NCBI GenBank assembly: GCA_028015205.1
Contig: CM051512.1
Coordinates: 22,227,139-22,291,138, forward strand
Reading direction: 5' to 3'
Source: Mytilisepta virgata
Lineage: Eukaryota; Mollusca; Bivalvia; Mytilida; Mytilidae
DNA: 64,000 bases
Positions 45,303 through 56,600 of the stretch are shown one piece after another (the first letter of the stretch is position 1; each line of letters starts with the position of its first letter). The translations under genes were made by a program, and so were the position numbers. The notes under the pieces are model-generated. The model did not search any database. It saw nothing but the letters and a program-made list of their open reading frames with translations, and had not been told where the DNA came from.

Positions 45303-45888
45303 TCCTACACAAGGCACGGGCATACCTGTCGTACTCCGCGAAAAAAAACTTTAATTTAGCATTTATTTACTTAAATGGAACTGACAAGTATTTTGCCCGG
45401 GTGTACCTGAAAATATGTGCAACAACACTACATACATGACTATGGAAGCAATGATTGTTACAGGAAGTCTTTTGATGAAGTTGCCTTCAAAATAGACCTG
45501 AATACTTTCATTGATGCTTGTCTTTCGAGAGGAGTATCAGTGGTATTCATGTCTGTTATGAAGCGGTCTGGGCCTTGGTATTGCAGTCCCAATGAGCATA
45601 TAGTTCGATGAGAGATAGTGAACAAAATGATGAAAAGAATTGCTCTTGAAAATCATTTTGTACACAATTTCAAACCAACTGTTTATCGGGAGCCCACACC
45701 CATGTAAATTTCACGGAAAAAGGTTACCATGCCTCCTTAGTAGCTTTGAGGAAACCGATCAGTTGGTTTATAAACAGAGTTAACAAATGAACAGGTATGC
45801 CCGTGCCTTGTGTAGGATATCTTAGTAGTTTTGAACTTTTTACAAATTCTGAATAAAGTTTTTTTCGTGGACTACGACAGGTATCCCT
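45303..45888 (+). pseudogene. Inverted-repeat element with a broken SGNH-like reading frame
   Basis: 45417-45608 gives an open frame with DLNTFIDACLSRGVSVVFMS and VMKRSGPWYCSPNEHIVR, then TGA. Past the stop the frame continues (EIVNKMMKRIALENHF), and after one frameshift reads HVNFTEKGYHASLVALRK to about 45788. The VVFMS strand and the closing H-x-N-x-x-x-x-G-Y block recall SGNH-type hydrolase folds, a weak match. Flanking arms CCTACACAAGGCACGGGCAT (45304) and its inverse at 45795-45815 frame it, so it is probably cargo of a non-autonomous transposon. Dead by one stop and one frameshift. Confidence 0.45.
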
Positions 45889-46410
45889 CTTTTAGGCTTT
45901 CCATTTCGATTTCCTAAGTCAAATTCAATGAAACTGTTTTCAAACTTACCTGCTTCGATGTATTTGTTTTTGTTTATTTATTAAATAAATTTATTAAAAT
46001 GTCATCAAAAATATTTAAAAGTCACCAATTAATATGTGCTATGATTAAAATTTTTAGGTGTCTTTTGGTCATTCTAAGTGTTTTTCGGATAATGATGTGT
46101 CTTTCGGACCTTCAAGCTACCGAAAGACAGTGACACTTATTTTAAGTTTCAGTATCAAGATCTCGTGTACTTGGAGATGGCAATAATGGACTGGTATACA
46201 AGAATTGTGCACAATATATTATTACCTCCCTTTCAGATCAAAATTTAGTTTCTTTCATAAATTATTTATATATTTGTTTATTGTTGAAATTTTAATTATA
46301 TTTTCCGAAAGAGTATTTTTACCTACAGATTTTTCTTGATAAATATTTTAAATTTTGAAAAAAATAATAAAATATTAAATATGGAGAAGTCTGGCTCCTA
46401 GCCATGGGTA

Positions 46411-46577
46411 GACCGAATAATTCTGTCGTTCAAAAGGTAATTTTTCAATATTTTATTTTATCTTTTATCATTATGACTTTTTTATGTTTTATATGCCTTT
46501 AAGAAAATTCATAATGATAAAAGATAAAAGAAAATATTGAAAAGTTACCTTTTGAACGGCATAATTTATTCGGTCTA
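46411..46577. repeat. Foldback element with about 65-bp arms
   Basis: GACCGAATAATTCTG...TCAAAAGGTAATTTTTCAAT is inverted at CATAATGATAAAAG...TTATTCGGTC. The right half of a second copy, near 46640-47009, is split by the element at 46724. Confidence 0.85.
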
Positions 46578-46723
46578 GCCTCTGAGTTAAATTTCAAAAA
46601 ATAGATGTAGTGTTGTACTTACTGCTCAGCGATCGCAAATTGTTCTCACCATTTTTTATCATTTTGACTTTTTCTTTTTAATTTCTTATATACCTTTAAG
46701 AAAATTCATAATGATATAAAAAG

Positions 46724-46947
46724 CACAGGCACTAGACGTTCTATCAATAATAATAAAATATGGGCAATGTGAAGAAAATAGTGTCAATGTGTATCAATAA
46801 TAATAAAATATGGGCAATGAGAAGAAAATAGTGTCAATGTGTATTTATGAGAAGAAAATAGTGTTAATGTGTATTTATACACATTGACACTATTTTCTTC
46901 CCATTGCCCATATTTTATTATTATTGATAGAGCGTCTAGTGCCTGTG
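46724..46947. mobile_element. hAT-like foldback element (CACAGGCACTAGACG ends)
   Basis: The left end CACAGGCACTAGACG is inverted at CGTCTAGTGCCTGTG. Both arms continue through ATCAATAATAATAAAATATG. The left arm is partly duplicated. Flanking ATAAAAAG and ATAAAAG suggest a 7-8-bp target duplication within a repeat whose empty form is near 46511. Confidence 0.8.
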
Positions 46948-47017
46948 ATAAAAGATAAAAGAAAATATTGAAAAATTACCTTTTGAACAGCAGAATTTAT
47001 TCGGTCTAGCTGAAAAT

Positions 47018-47118
47018 CACAGGTGCTTGTCTAGAAAAAAATTACTATATATGCCACGCCAAGAGGGTCTTTTCTCTTGGCACATATATTTAATTTTTTT
47101 CTGAGACAAGCGCCTGTG
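47018..47118. mobile_element. 101-bp foldback element with 8-bp target duplication
   Basis: CACAGGTGCTTGTCT...TTA is inverted at TTAATTTTTTTCTGAGACAA followed by GCGCCTGTG. CTGAAAAT is repeated at 47010-47017 and 47119-47126. The centre is a second hairpin around GCCACGCCAAGAG. Confidence 0.85.
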
Positions 47119-47126
47119 CTGAAAAT

Positions 47127-48279
47127 ACATGTACTGATGTAGTGATGTACTTACTGTTCAGCGATGGCAAGTTGTTCTCGCCATTTTTTATACATTTTAC
47201 CCTATAATTCCATACAAGAAAGACGAACTCTTACGAAAGTTTGATATGGTGTTATTACACTCATTTTGTTGTACCTTTAAATAGTGCTGTTACCAAAATA
47301 ACCAATTGTTCACATGCTGACGAAATAAAATATACTAGAGTTGTCTGTGTTGAATTAACCAAAAACCGAAAGAGCCAACAACAACACCACAAAAATAACG
47401 TTCATTCTTTGCAGCAAAACAGTGAAAATTAATATTCCCAGGCATATTTAAGTCATCACACATTTCCTTCAAAAAGTGTTTTCCAATTCATTTCTTTTTC
47501 TTCAACCCAGAATCTTTCCAGAATGATCACCAGATGTCGCTCTAGCATTTCACTACGCTTAACCTAATTTGACAGATGGGTTCTTCCAGCACATTTGAAC
47601 CCCGACCCCTTTCCAGAAAAAATTGAAAACGTTACATACCCCATTACAGACAACCTGTGTCTAAAATAATACCCCTTTTTAACCAGCAATCCAAATGTAG
47701 AACATTGGCATCCAGATTTGGCTTCAACTACTTGTCTTATGTTTGTTTTCAGCATGCAAGTTTCTTTTTTAAATGTGATTGTGACTGAAATTCCATGATC
47801 CCTTCAAATTATAACCCCGTTCCAGATGCTCTTGACATATAACCCCATTCCAGATAGCCAGATATTACCCCTTTGTAGAAAAGAGAAAAAAGTTTTTTTT
47901 GCGATAAAAACCGGCCCCTCAGTGTTGTCAGAACACACCTATTGCACCTCATATATAGTAAGTCCCCCCCCCCCCCCACCGGGTAGCTGTCTTGTTCTAA
48001 TTCTCTGTTAAATGTGATTTTTGCTGTCTTTTTTTTTCTTTTTCTCTTTTGTACGTGTCTTATGTTTGTAATATTTGTTTTCTGAGTTGATTTAATTTGT
48101 TTTCAGAAATATTCCGGCCCCTTCAAGTTGTCTTTAAATAACATCTTTTCAACCGTAATCACGCCTGTTTATCTCTCTCCTACATAACAATTATTTAAAA
48201 AATCCAAGAATGTGATTTGCTGTAATTTAATTTCATTAATTACTGTGTTTGTTTCAATTCTAGTTAATGAGAAACCACA
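47127..48279. other. Intergenic stretch without a recognised gene
   Basis: AT-rich, with a C run near 47967-47980. Frames here are short and give no recognisable protein. Confidence 0.6.
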
Positions 48280-48413
48280 GTGAGTTATATTTTCCTAACC
48301 AATGTAGGTAAGGGAGATAATAAATTTGTCTCCCTTTTAGTGAGCCGCAGGACAAAGGGGAGAGATTTCAATTATCTCCCTTACCTACATAGGTTAGGAA
48401 AAGATAACTCACT
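48280..48413. repeat. Foldback with about 40-bp arms
   Basis: GTGAGTTATATTTTCCTAAC and GTAGGTAAGGGAGATAAT are inverted at ATTATCTCCCTTACCTAC and GGTTAGGAAAAGATAACTCA. It directly precedes the palindromic minisatellite. Confidence 0.85.
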
Positions 48414-48479
48414 CTGCTTCCTCATTGAGCTGCATGTAAAATCCCGCTATGGCACGCCGTATTTATATTTATTCCGTTT

Positions 48480-48986
48480 TGAAGATATCTTATATAATTG
48501 ATAAGATATCTTATATAATTTATAAGATATCTTATATAATTGGGTTTTTATAAGATATCTTATAAATTATATAAGATATCTTATAAACTTTATAAGATAT
48601 CTTATAAACTTTATAAGATATCTTATAAATTATATAAGATATCTTATAAAGTTTATAAGATATCTTATATAGTTTATAAGATATCTTATAAACAAACGTT
48701 ATATAAGATATCTTATATAGTTTATAAGATATCTTATATAGTTTATAAGATATCTTATATAGTTTATAAGATATCTTATATAATTTAGGAGATATCTAAT
48801 ATAATTCTTTTTATAAGATATCTTATATAATTTATAAGATATCTCATAAACTTTATAAGATATCTTATATATTATATAAGATATCTTATATATTATATAA
48901 GATATCTTATAAACAAAGTTAATTAAGATATCTTATATAATTTATAAGATATCTCATAAACTTTATAAGATATCTTATATATTATA
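48480..48986. repeat. Palindromic minisatellite (TATAAGATATCTTATA)
   Basis: About two dozen units of roughly 20 bp, each holding the palindrome TATAAGATATCTTATA with the GATATC core, joined by AACTT, ATTA or AGTT spacers. A few units are diverged. The array is preceded by ATGGCACGCCGTATTTATAT. Confidence 0.95.
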
Positions 48987-49157
48987 CCTCGAACGTCAAC
49001 GATTGCTCCCTCATACGCGGATATTTAAATAGCCAATCATAAATATTCTTTTTATTCGCTGCGGTTTTTGGTGGCAATTTCCCAACGGCAACGTGTATTA
49101 ATATATGGCAGAGGAAAGATTAGCAAACGTAGTCAGCATAGGCTTGAATGGCATTAA

Positions 49158-50602
49158 GGGCATACGATACAGTTTCGATCTACTATTGATTTTTCTTTGA
49201 GATTTTGCATATTGGTAGTTTTTTCACCGATCTTTCAAAAAATACAAAGAAAATGACACCTTCATATGCTACTTTTTGAGATATTTAAGGTTCAATTTCC
49301 GGGATTTTTAGTAAGATTGTGCAAATATCGTCTTTTCACCTATTTCGATAAAAATCAAGTACTTTCTTGTTTTAAAAGATAAATAAATCGGGTTTTTTGC
49401 ATAAAGAAAACGAATATCTCTTCTCTTCCGATAAATAAAATTCAGACGATTTTGTGCTACAAGATATTTTCATTTTTTCAAAATATGTGATATATTACCA
49501 AAAACTTTGAATTTTTGCACGATACATCAGTATATTAAAAAAAATCTGCTATTGATAATTTAATCTAAAAATCACATAATGTTGTCCTTATAATTTGCTA
49601 TCGAATGCAGTTTCGAAATTAAGGGGTCCATGATCTCCTTTTTTAGATATTTTGAAAAAACTGTCGAATTTTTCGGCATTGTACAACTGTTAATTTTACG
49701 CGGGAAATGACGTGCCACCATAACGCAAAACGGATACTCGTGTGGTCCCGATTCCCACCTGTAAGAATAAAAGGCTTGGAATCACTCTCTTTGAAAAGAA
49801 TTCCTGATCAAATTATATGTTTTACAAAAATTTTGCTTATTTCATCTTTTGTGTTAAATGTCCTGTCACCAATGGGAAATAATGCTGTGGATTGCGTTGC
49901 CTTTATAAAAATAATTTTTATAAAATTGTTTTTTCCATATATATCTGGAGATACTGACAATTTTCGTCGATTATTGAACTTCTGTTTCTATCCAAAGCAA
50001 TACATGTATTTAAACGTATATGACTAGCATTTCTCAGCATATATATGTCCAATTAAGTATTTTTACTTTCTTTTGAAAAAAGCAAATCACCATACGTTAG
50101 GAAGTCCGAGAAATTAATTCTCTAATTTCATTTTTATTAAATGATGTACAAAAATATAAAGGTATCTTCTTGATACATGGAAGTTCCTCACAATATTCAT
50201 GCACCATTTGAACTAAGGGATTTTACAACTACATGAACTATAAATATAGATGTCAATGTATCGGAATCTGTCTATTCCAAAATGGATAACTTTCCGCCAT
50301 GAAACCCATTAAAACGCCATCCTTTAGTTTTGATGCGGTTCCTGCTACTCATTTCTGTGTGTACTTTTTAGTATTTTGTGTTGTTTGTCGTTTGACTGTC
50401 GCCTTTTTGGTGTTCCTGATCTTGTTTTTTTTTGTCCGCTTATTTCCCTCTCTGCGTGAACCGTTTTAAGACGTAACGTTATTTTCCGCGAAAAGGAGAC
50501 GTCCGAATTAGCGACGTTGCGGGAAAAGGAAAATGTTCCGCGAAAAGTTTTTGTTGGACGTTAGCGACGCGATTATCTCCCCTGTAACTGTATCGTATGC
50601 CC
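49158..50602. mobile_element. 1.44-kb TIR element with TTAA target duplication
   Basis: Inverted termini GGGCATACGATACAGTT (49158) and AACTGTATCGTATGCCC (ending 50602) are each flanked by TTAA (49154-49157 and 50603-50606). TTAA target sites are typical of piggyBac-type elements, although these ends begin GGG rather than CCC. No transposase frame is seen inside, so it is non-autonomous. Its right end is GC- and CpG-rich and runs into the first exon of the HECT gene. Confidence 0.65.
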
Positions 50603-50634
50603 TTAACAGAGCCAGTGGCCGGTCCGACGTAAAT

Positions 50635-53600
50635 ATGTCGGACGACGATTTTGAAGACGAAAATCCCGAGTCCCTATATGAGAGGACGGTGCGCGTATTT
50701 ACGCAAAACAGAAGTATGAGTAGAAATGAACGCCGGGGAGCAGGTGACGAAAGTAAATATTTTTGCGATACATTTTAATATAGAAAAAAATCTACATTTA
50801 CTTATATTTATTCAGAAAAATGACAGTTTGAAAGAGCTATCCATCGAAGGGCTGACTCAGTACTTCGACTAAGCGTCCCTCCCTCCGTTGCATCAAAGCC
50901 AGAAGTGGATTTCAGCAACCTATACAGATACAGATACATATGACAGAATTTTTCAAATTTCGACTTTTGGCCCCATTCCCAACGTCAAAAAGGCTAATTT
51001 TTGCCAAATTTTGCCCTAATCTGCCCACAGGAACATGAAATCTTATCCATAAATGTCCGGAAATAGCCTTAAAATACTCCAGGAGCGAAGCGACAAGAGC
51101 TTCTCTCGTAGAGAGAACCGACCCGAAATGCAACGCTATTTCTAAATATTTTGAATTGAGCGCTTTTTGGACGGAATAAACGCTATCAATCGATTAAATA
51201 ATGTTGTTTTTCATTAATAAAACACCAAAGTTACTAACCTTATACATGTACCTAGTTATTCATTTACAGCTTCATTTTTGTGTTCAGACGGAGCTCTTGT
51301 TCGTCCTAAATTGAGACCTAATGACCATACCAGTCTTTTCCGGAAAGACCGGAAAAATTTTAAAATACGTGCATGTGAACAGAATCTTTTTAAAAATTTT
51401 ATGTCATTATTCACAAATCACGTGAGGGTTCCTTCAAATATTTACGGTTATTTTTTCAGACTTTTCCATATCTTGCTTACTGAAAAAGCCTGATTTGACC
51501 TCATTGACATGATTGAGACCCACTTTGTAGTAACAGTTAACATAATAAAAAATAATTCCCAGCGGCATGGGACCGGTGCAAAACTGAAATGAACTATAAA
51601 AAAAGTTGAAGTCCCATGGTTATACAAATGAAGAAAAGGTGATGTCCCATTCTATTTTGCCAAAAAAAAAGTTGGTGTCCCATGTTAATTCATACAGTAT
51701 AAACTGTCCTTCAAACCAATGAGCCAGACAAGCATACATCATTCAAATAATAATTAAAACAAAAAAATTGACAGGAAATGAGGAATAAACCAAAATGCCA
51801 AATAACTTTGCAATTTGTAAGAACTGTATATAATTGAGATAGCTGTCAAGTTTTATAAAAATCTAAGTTGATTTGGATAAGTTATATAAATTTTTAAAGG
51901 TGACTATCTGAATTTAGTCCGAACTGAAAATTCTAGCTTTTTTTTACCTATTAATTGAAACATAAAATTTGACAGCAATAAACCAAAATACCAAATAACT
52001 TGGCAGTTTGTAAGAACAGTATATAATTGAGATAGCTGTCAAGTTTTATGAAAATCCAAGTTGATTTGAAAAAGTTATATAAATTTTTAAAGGTGGCTAT
52101 CTGAATTTAGTCCGAACTGAAAATTCTAGCTTTTTTTTACCTATTAATTGAAACATAAAATTTGACAGCAATAAACCAAAATACCAAATAACTTGGCAGT
52201 TTGTAAGAACAGTATATAATTGAGATAGCTGTCAAGTTTTATGAAAATCCAAGTTGATTTGAAAAAGTTATATAAATTTTTAAAGGTGACTATCTGAATT
52301 TAGTCCGAACTGAAAATTCTAGCTTTTTTTTACCTATTAATTGAAACATAAAATTTGACAGCAATAAACCAAAATACCAAATAACTTGGCAGTTTGTAAG
52401 AACAGTATATAATTGAGATAGCTGTCAAGTTTTATGAAAATCCAAGTTGATTTGAAAAAGTTATATAAATTTTTAAAGGTGACTATCTGAATTTAGTCCG
52501 AACTGAAAATTCTAGCTGTCAGGAATGTTTATTGAAAGAGTTTATATTATTATTATCTCCTCGCCAACAAAGTTGCGAAGGGATATATTTTGGACTGTCC
52601 TTGTGCCTGTGCAGGCCATATACATGGTTTACAGTCAGAACCTATTGATTTGATTTAATAAAAAAAGTCAATGTCCCATGCACATCTAAGTTGAAAAAAA
52701 CCCAGGTCCCATGGAAATTTTGCTTTAAAAAAGTGCATGTCCCATGCTAATTTGCACCGGTCCGATGCCTTGAGAAATTTTGACCGGTCCCTTACATTTT
52801 GTACTTTATTTTTAGCACTTCCGAAGAAGAGGGGCCGTGTGCCAAAAATTCTTTGCTTTAACATGTTCTTGTTGGCGAAACAAAGTGACTTTTTGCCTCC
52901 TTCATCAGAACTTGATAGATTAACTAGAAATGGTTTAGGTAAGTGTAAAATTATAAAAAAAATAATACTGTAGCTATTTTGAATTTGATAAAATTGTATA
53001 AATTTGACATGAACAAAATTCTATTATTATTTTGTGTCTTGTAAATCATGTCAGTGCTTTAATTGATGTCATAAAATTATTAACAACATTTCCATTCCAT
53101 TTTTTTTCGAGGTCGGTACATCTTGTTATCTCTTGTTTTATATATAATTGTCTTCGTACTATGTATCGACTTTTGGTTTTTACGGTTTATTTTTTTTTTT
53201 GGTCGTTTTGTCACACTGTCCAATGTTAGGGGGAGGGTTGAGCAGTCACTTTAACGCTATTCTATTTTGTTTCATATTTTGTCAACAGTAAAATTTGTTT
53301 TAGGGTCACCTAAACATGAACTGCCAGGATTAACAGAGACAGTTTTGAAAAAGAGTATGTTTGACCTTACGCAAAGATTACAGATTTTGAAGACTTTATT
53401 ATATCATCGTATGAGCGTAAGTAGTAGTGCACTGGTTTATAGAAGGTTAATTACAAAATGTAGTTATAATGATGGCTGAAATATGATTAATCTAGTACTA
53501 TATTAGCCCCAATACAAGCCCAAAGCCTTAAAAATTAAAAAAAGCGGGGCAAGTAATATTAGCACTTGTACTTATTGTCTCGCCTGTAGCGGAAGGGAGA

Positions 53601-56600
53601 CATACCGGTAGGTAATACTTCCCGGTGGCGGCTGCATAAATTTTTTTTTTGAAAGCTTTTTATCTCTGAAACTGTTTGACCCAGGTGAACAAAATTGAGT
53701 ATACAGATAGTTCATGATATGAACTTGCCAGCCTGTCATATGTCATTTGCAGTCCCAGCCAAACTCTGTCGGACCTACAAACATAACCAGTAAAAAAAAA
53801 TTGAAGGTCTGGTAAAATTCTCAAGTTACAAGACCTCCTGACTAATAAAAAATTCTCAGGTGTTAAAAATAATTTAATGACAATACTGAGAAATTACAGT
53901 AATTAACAATTTCATGCCTGTTTTTCGATCGCGGTAATACCAAAAATTCACTTTTCTAAAATAAAATATGCGTATAAATAACGGACCAATCAACGTATTG
54001 ATAACAGGCTCTTTAATTATGAACCAAAATTAACTGTGATCAGGTGAGCGATACAGGCTCCTGGGAGCCTCTGGTTTAAATTCTTTTCCTCTGGAACCGT
54101 TCAGCCTAATGAACTGAAACTTGGCATGAAGCATCTATGGAAGGACCTTTACAAAGTTTGCAGATTGTGAGTGTCAGGTGAGCGATACAGTCTCAGCCCT
54201 CTGAGCCTCTTGTTTTGTAAACACATTACATGTACTATAAGTTTCCATGGTCACTACGAAGGGGCTGTCCCTGGAAAAAGAAAAAGAATATCCCCCACTG
54301 CAAACCCAGCACATGAAAAGAAAATCCAAACATGGAAGGGTTATGAGGAAAAGTTTAAAGTGATTTTGCTGTATTTAACTAAGAGTGAGCGGTTTTACAA
54401 TTCGAAGGTTTTCTAAAATGTAATATTATTGTACAGTGGCATTGTATTTTTTCAGAGGTTCCTTTAGGGCGTATAGGATTTTACTTGGCTAGAGTAAATG
54501 AAGGCAAACGATTAGAAGAGATAAAAACCACTTCATTGTCGGAACTGAGATCTATTTTAAAGAAAGGAAGGTTATGGATAGTTCCAAAAAGGGAAATTAC
54601 ATTACCACTGGTAAGATTTTTTAGTGCTTGTATTTTTATTAAACATGAATTAATTGGCAAAAAGGTAAGTCTTAAATTTGAAGCCATTATCATTATTTTC
54701 AACTTGTGTTAGTATATTTTCGGCTGAAATTCAAATGCCAACGTACGCTTTCACCTCAAGAATAATATATTTTATTTACCATAACGCAAACATGTATTAA
54801 CACCACAAAATCATACTTTGTGCATTACTGGTAACTTGTGCTACAAAGCAAAACATCGGCAACCAGTCTAAGAAGTTTGTTAAACTTCTTTCTTCTTGAA
54901 ATCTACTTAGCTATTCTCCACTAGTATCTACAATTGTAGCAAAGTTGAAGAGGAGATAAACTTGGCCTCTTATCGTGTTTTTTCACTCAACACCAGAAAC
55001 ATTTCTGTACTTATTCAAAGATGAAAAAGGTAGAAGAAAACGAAATAGAAATTATATGAGCTGATTCTTACTGGATACGGACCAATGACAGCAGCCGGGT
55101 TTACTGAAGATCTTGCGATCTCTTTTTCTTGTTTTGCCTGAGAATACAAAGTATGTTTGTGATAACTGATGGCAACCTGTTTAAAGATAGTCTTACAGGG
55201 GGGTCAAGACCAAAATACTAACTTGATTTCTTGAAAAAGGAGGGTTGTCTTACATAACAAACTAGCCTTTTACACGAATTTATAGGTCATATAGTAATTC
55301 TAAAATTCTATGTATTTTCAAGAATTGCTAAAAAACATTGTTTATGATTTCTTGTAGCACCATCAATCTGATGCAAGAGGAGACAGAACAGGATCAAATG
55401 GGGTAATATAAATACATTTTTTTTCATATTTCAATATATGCAGTTGGTACATGTATGTTAAAGAAAAGCAAGTTAATGTTATTGGTGATGAAATTTTATT
55501 TGAATAGAATAAATTATTTTTTTTATCTGCTGTCACATTTACTGTTCACAACTTAAGTTCTTTAACAATAGCAAATTTCGTTTTAAATATTTTTTATGGC
55601 AACATTATTTTTAAAGGTTGCAATGAGCTGCCAAAATAGGTTCAACAGAATTGAAATCTACAATTCTAGATACATGTAATTGGATTTTTTCCACTTGGTT
55701 GCAAGGCCCTGTATATTATTTTTCGTTATCTGTTTGCACAAGGATGACTTGTTGAGAGTTGCTTTTACACTATCTGTTAATTGTGTGCTCTTTTTTAAAG
55801 GAAGATCAAACGTCTGAAACAGAAAATCCTACAGAAAACATTGTAGAAACAATGGTAAGAAAAGTGACAAGAACATTTTATATTGGATATTAAATACATT
55901 GCATAGAATTTACACATCATGTACTATTGTAAAGAATATATCAAAAAGTAGAAGACATACATGTAGGGTCAAGTTATCTTGAATACATAGGTGAGAAGGC
56001 AAAAAAAATTAAGGTTGCTGTGACCTTTGACTTTGGTTAAAGTTTACAATTGAGTTACCATATCTGGTGCTTGAAGACAGAATCATGTTTACAGGTGGAC
56101 TTAAAGTTACCTGATTTTCCCTGTTTTTTTTGTCAATATAAAGTTATATGTATAGGTCTTAGTACTGTGTCATTTTGTACGCAAGTGTGTTCTACTAAGT
56201 AAGAAAGCATCTGGCCAGAAAAGGGTGGGTAGGGGTGTGCCCAAAAGAAGCTAAACAATGAATTGATCTCAACAGTGAAATATTTAATTTAACCCATCAT
56301 ACTTCATAGAATTTAAATAGTTTAAATACAATGTAGTTTGATAAAATCTCAATTACTAGTTGAAGCACTGGGAAATTCAGGGAAATGAGGCCATAATAAA
56401 AAATAGGTTTGTTTGCCCTCTCCCTACCTACTGCCAAAAAACCTGCCTACCCAAATTATTTTATTGCATTTTCCAGGAGAAATTTTTTTTTCATTGAAAA
56501 TCGTAATGTTTCTAGCACGCTAATGAACAACCATCTGCAAAAAAAAATAATCTGCCTACCTACCCACATCTGAAAGTTTGGTCGGGAGAGGGCAAACACA

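Noticed and set aside
48540..48788. 82-codon repetitive frame (YKISYK repeats)
   Set aside because: Direct translation of the palindromic minisatellite.
48480..48986. Regularly spaced palindromic repeats that could suggest a CRISPR array
   Set aside because: Spacers are 4-6 bases and not unique, there are no cas genes, and the DNA is eukaryotic. It is a minisatellite.
51278..51421. Extra HECT exon between the first and second
   Set aside because: The first exon joins the one at 52816 in the right phase and gives a family-like protein. This frame has no such support.
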